NCBI GenBank assembly: GCA_964591105.1
Contig: CAZPZR010000024.1
Span: forward strand, 1-25,628
DNA length: 25,628 bases
Direction of reading: 5' to 3'
Source: CAZPZR01 sp964591105
Lineage (GTDB): Bacteria; Bacillota; Clostridia; Lachnospirales; Lachnospiraceae
Shown here: in pieces, positions 24,646-25,628 of the stretch
Layout: each line of letters begins with the position of its first letter
Numbering within the stretch: position 1 is the stretch's first letter
Made by a program: the position numbers and the translations under genes
Notes under the pieces: model-generated
What the model saw: only the letters and a program-made list of their open reading frames with translations
The model's database searches: none
Told to the model about the DNA's origin: nothing

Positions 24646-25628
24646 TTACGCGATTTCAGCTCCTGCTGGCATTGGTTTTTCTGGTGTCATAAGTGCAAGA
24701 TTTCCTTCTGCATCTTCTGCACAGATAATCATTCCTTCTGACAATACTCCAGCAAGTTTCGCTGGTTTTAAGTTCACAAGAACCATTACTTTTTTACCTA
24801 CCATTTCTTCTGGTGTGTAGTGTGCTTTGATTCCTGATACAATCTGTTTTACCTGACTTCCGATTTTTACCTGTGAGCAAAGTAATTTTTTTGATTTTTT
24901 CACTGCTTCACATGCAATAATTTCTCCTACCTGGAACTGTAATTTGGACCAGTCTTCGAATTCGATTTCTTCTTTTGGTTCGATATCGATAACTTCTTCT
25001 TCCTCTTTTGCAGCTTCTTCTACAACTGGTGGATGAAGTTCTTCAACTTTTTTCATAACTTCTTCTAAGTCTAATCTCTGGAAAAGGATTTCTGGTTTTT
25101 CAGTCACTTTTCCATCACCAAGCTGTGCAAGCACTTTTTCAGATGTTTCTGGCATAAATGGTTCTAACTGTTTTGCACCTGATTTGATTGCTTCGATCAA
25201 GTTGTAGAGAACTGTTTCCAGACGATCTTTCTTCGCTTCATCTTTTGCAAGTGCCCATGGCATTGTCTCATCAATGTATTTGTTGCAACGTTTGAAGAGT
25301 GCGAAAATTTCTGTGATTGCGTCTGCAACACGGAGATCATCCATCTTCTTATCTACAGCTTCTGGTGTATTTGCAACGACTGCCTTAAGATCAGCATCTA
25401 CATCTTCTGCCACACCCTTGTCTGTAACTGCGCCGCCAAAATATTTATTTGTCATGGAAATTGTTCTATTTACAAGGTTTCCAAGTGTATTTGCAAGGTC
25501 AGAATTCATACGTTCTACCATGAGTTCCCATGTGATTACACCATCATTTTCAAATGGCATCTCGTGAAGTACGAAGTAACGAACTGCATCTACACCGAAG
25601 AAATCTACTAATTCATCTGCGTAAAGAA
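24646..25628 (-). CDS. metG: Methionyl-tRNA synthetase, C-terminal part (5' end outside window)
   Basis: The frame is open to the window edge; about 327 residues are visible, beginning LYADELVDFFGVDAVRYFVL. This is the end of the catalytic region and the helical anticodon-binding domain ('MPFENDGVITWELMVERMNS', 'NTLGNLVNRT', 'PWALAKDE'). A Glu-rich linker follows ('EEAAKEEEEVIDIEPKEEIE'), then the C-terminal tRNA-binding OB domain (PF01588; 'FQVGEIIACEAVKKSKKLL', 'GSQVKQIVSGI', 'LVNLKPAKLAGVLSEGMI'). The fused OB domain is typical of MetG in Firmicutes. The KMSKS and HIGH motifs lie outside. It charges tRNA-Met in the cytoplasm and is followed by ddh and tatD. Confidence 0.96.
   Translation of the reverse strand, partial: LYADELVDFFGVDAVRYFVLHEMPFENDGVITWELMVERMNSDLANTLGNLVNRTISMTNKYFGGAVTDKGVAEDVDADLKAVVANTPEAVDKKMDDLRVADAITEIFALFKRCNKYIDETMPWALAKDEAKKDRLETVLYNLIEAIKSGAKQLEPFMPETSEKVLAQLGDGKVTEKPEILFQRLDLEEVMKKVEELHPPVVEEAAKEEEEVIDIEPKEEIEFEDWSKLQFQVGEIIACEAVKKSKKLLCSQVKIGSQVKQIVSGIKAHYTPEEMVGKKVMVLVNLKPAKLAGVLSEGMIICAEDAEGNLALMTPEKPMPAGAEIA

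Noticed and set aside
23743..24741. 332-codon plus-strand open frame
   Set aside because: It is the exact antisense shadow of ddh and the end of metG; its Cys/His/Trp-rich composition is typical of an antisense frame.
1..25628. CRISPR array, tRNA or rRNA genes
   Set aside because: No regularly spaced repeat-spacer pattern, no cloverleaf-like sequence and no rRNA-like segment was found by reading both strands.

Overview
The window looks like a chromosomal segment of a low-GC Gram-positive bacterium of class Clostridia, most likely a gut Lachnospiraceae. The evidence is the gene set (meso-diaminopimelate dehydrogenase, methionyl-tRNA synthetase with a C-terminal tRNA-binding domain, TatD, a 729-residue topoisomerase III), strong GGAGG-type ribosome sites, and accessory families typical of that group (Rpn/PD-(D/E)XK, AAA-ATPase-like). 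I cannot name the species.

Layout. (1) 1-673: the left edge holds a small Rpn-family C-terminal reading frame on the minus strand with its own promoter, SD site and possible LytTR-type operator. Behind it is about 380 bp of AT-rich, apparently decayed DNA. (2) 674-19138: one long minus-strand capsule/exopolysaccharide locus, read from 19138 down to 674. Its order is a membrane NDP-sugar 4,6-dehydratase, a fused initiating phosphoglycosyl transferase-GT4, an EpsG-type polymerase, two GT2, one GT4, a broken GT32-like gene, a hexapeptide O-acetyltransferase, two GT2, a Wzx flippase, one GT2, a pyruvyl transferase, a Caps_synth/GT32-like enzyme, a GT61 and two final GT2. (3) 19139-19356: a divergent promoter region. 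(4) 19357-21546: topB on the plus strand. (5) 21588-22290: a divergent pair, a small membrane protein and an XRE-type regulator, separated by a 15-bp-periodic repeat. (6) 22291-22771: no intact gene; it holds hairpins, a possible short RNA and an AAA-ATPase-like fragment. (7) 22772-25628: minus-strand housekeeping genes metG (cut by the window edge), ddh and tatD.

How the polysaccharide genes fit together (inference from families): the dehydratase starts a deoxy-amino sugar nucleotide; the PGT half of the fusion loads the first sugar phosphate on undecaprenyl phosphate; the GT4 half and about ten further transferases extend the unit; acetyl and pyruvyl groups decorate it; Wzx flips it and the EpsG-type protein polymerises it. 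Chain-length/kinase modules (Wzz/Wze type) and sugar-nucleotide supply genes beyond the dehydratase are absent from the window. Base composition changes near 15.4 kb: the dehydratase and fusion genes resemble the housekeeping DNA, while everything from about 15.2 kb down to 200 is strongly AT-rich, as expected for an exchangeable serotype cassette.

Points most worth a second look are the Rpn-type small frame with 4-residue repeats, the PGT-GT4 fusion, the deletion pseudogene at 11.1-11.3 kb, two competing hairpins between the first two capsule genes, and the 15-bp-periodic repeat in the XRE divergent promoter.
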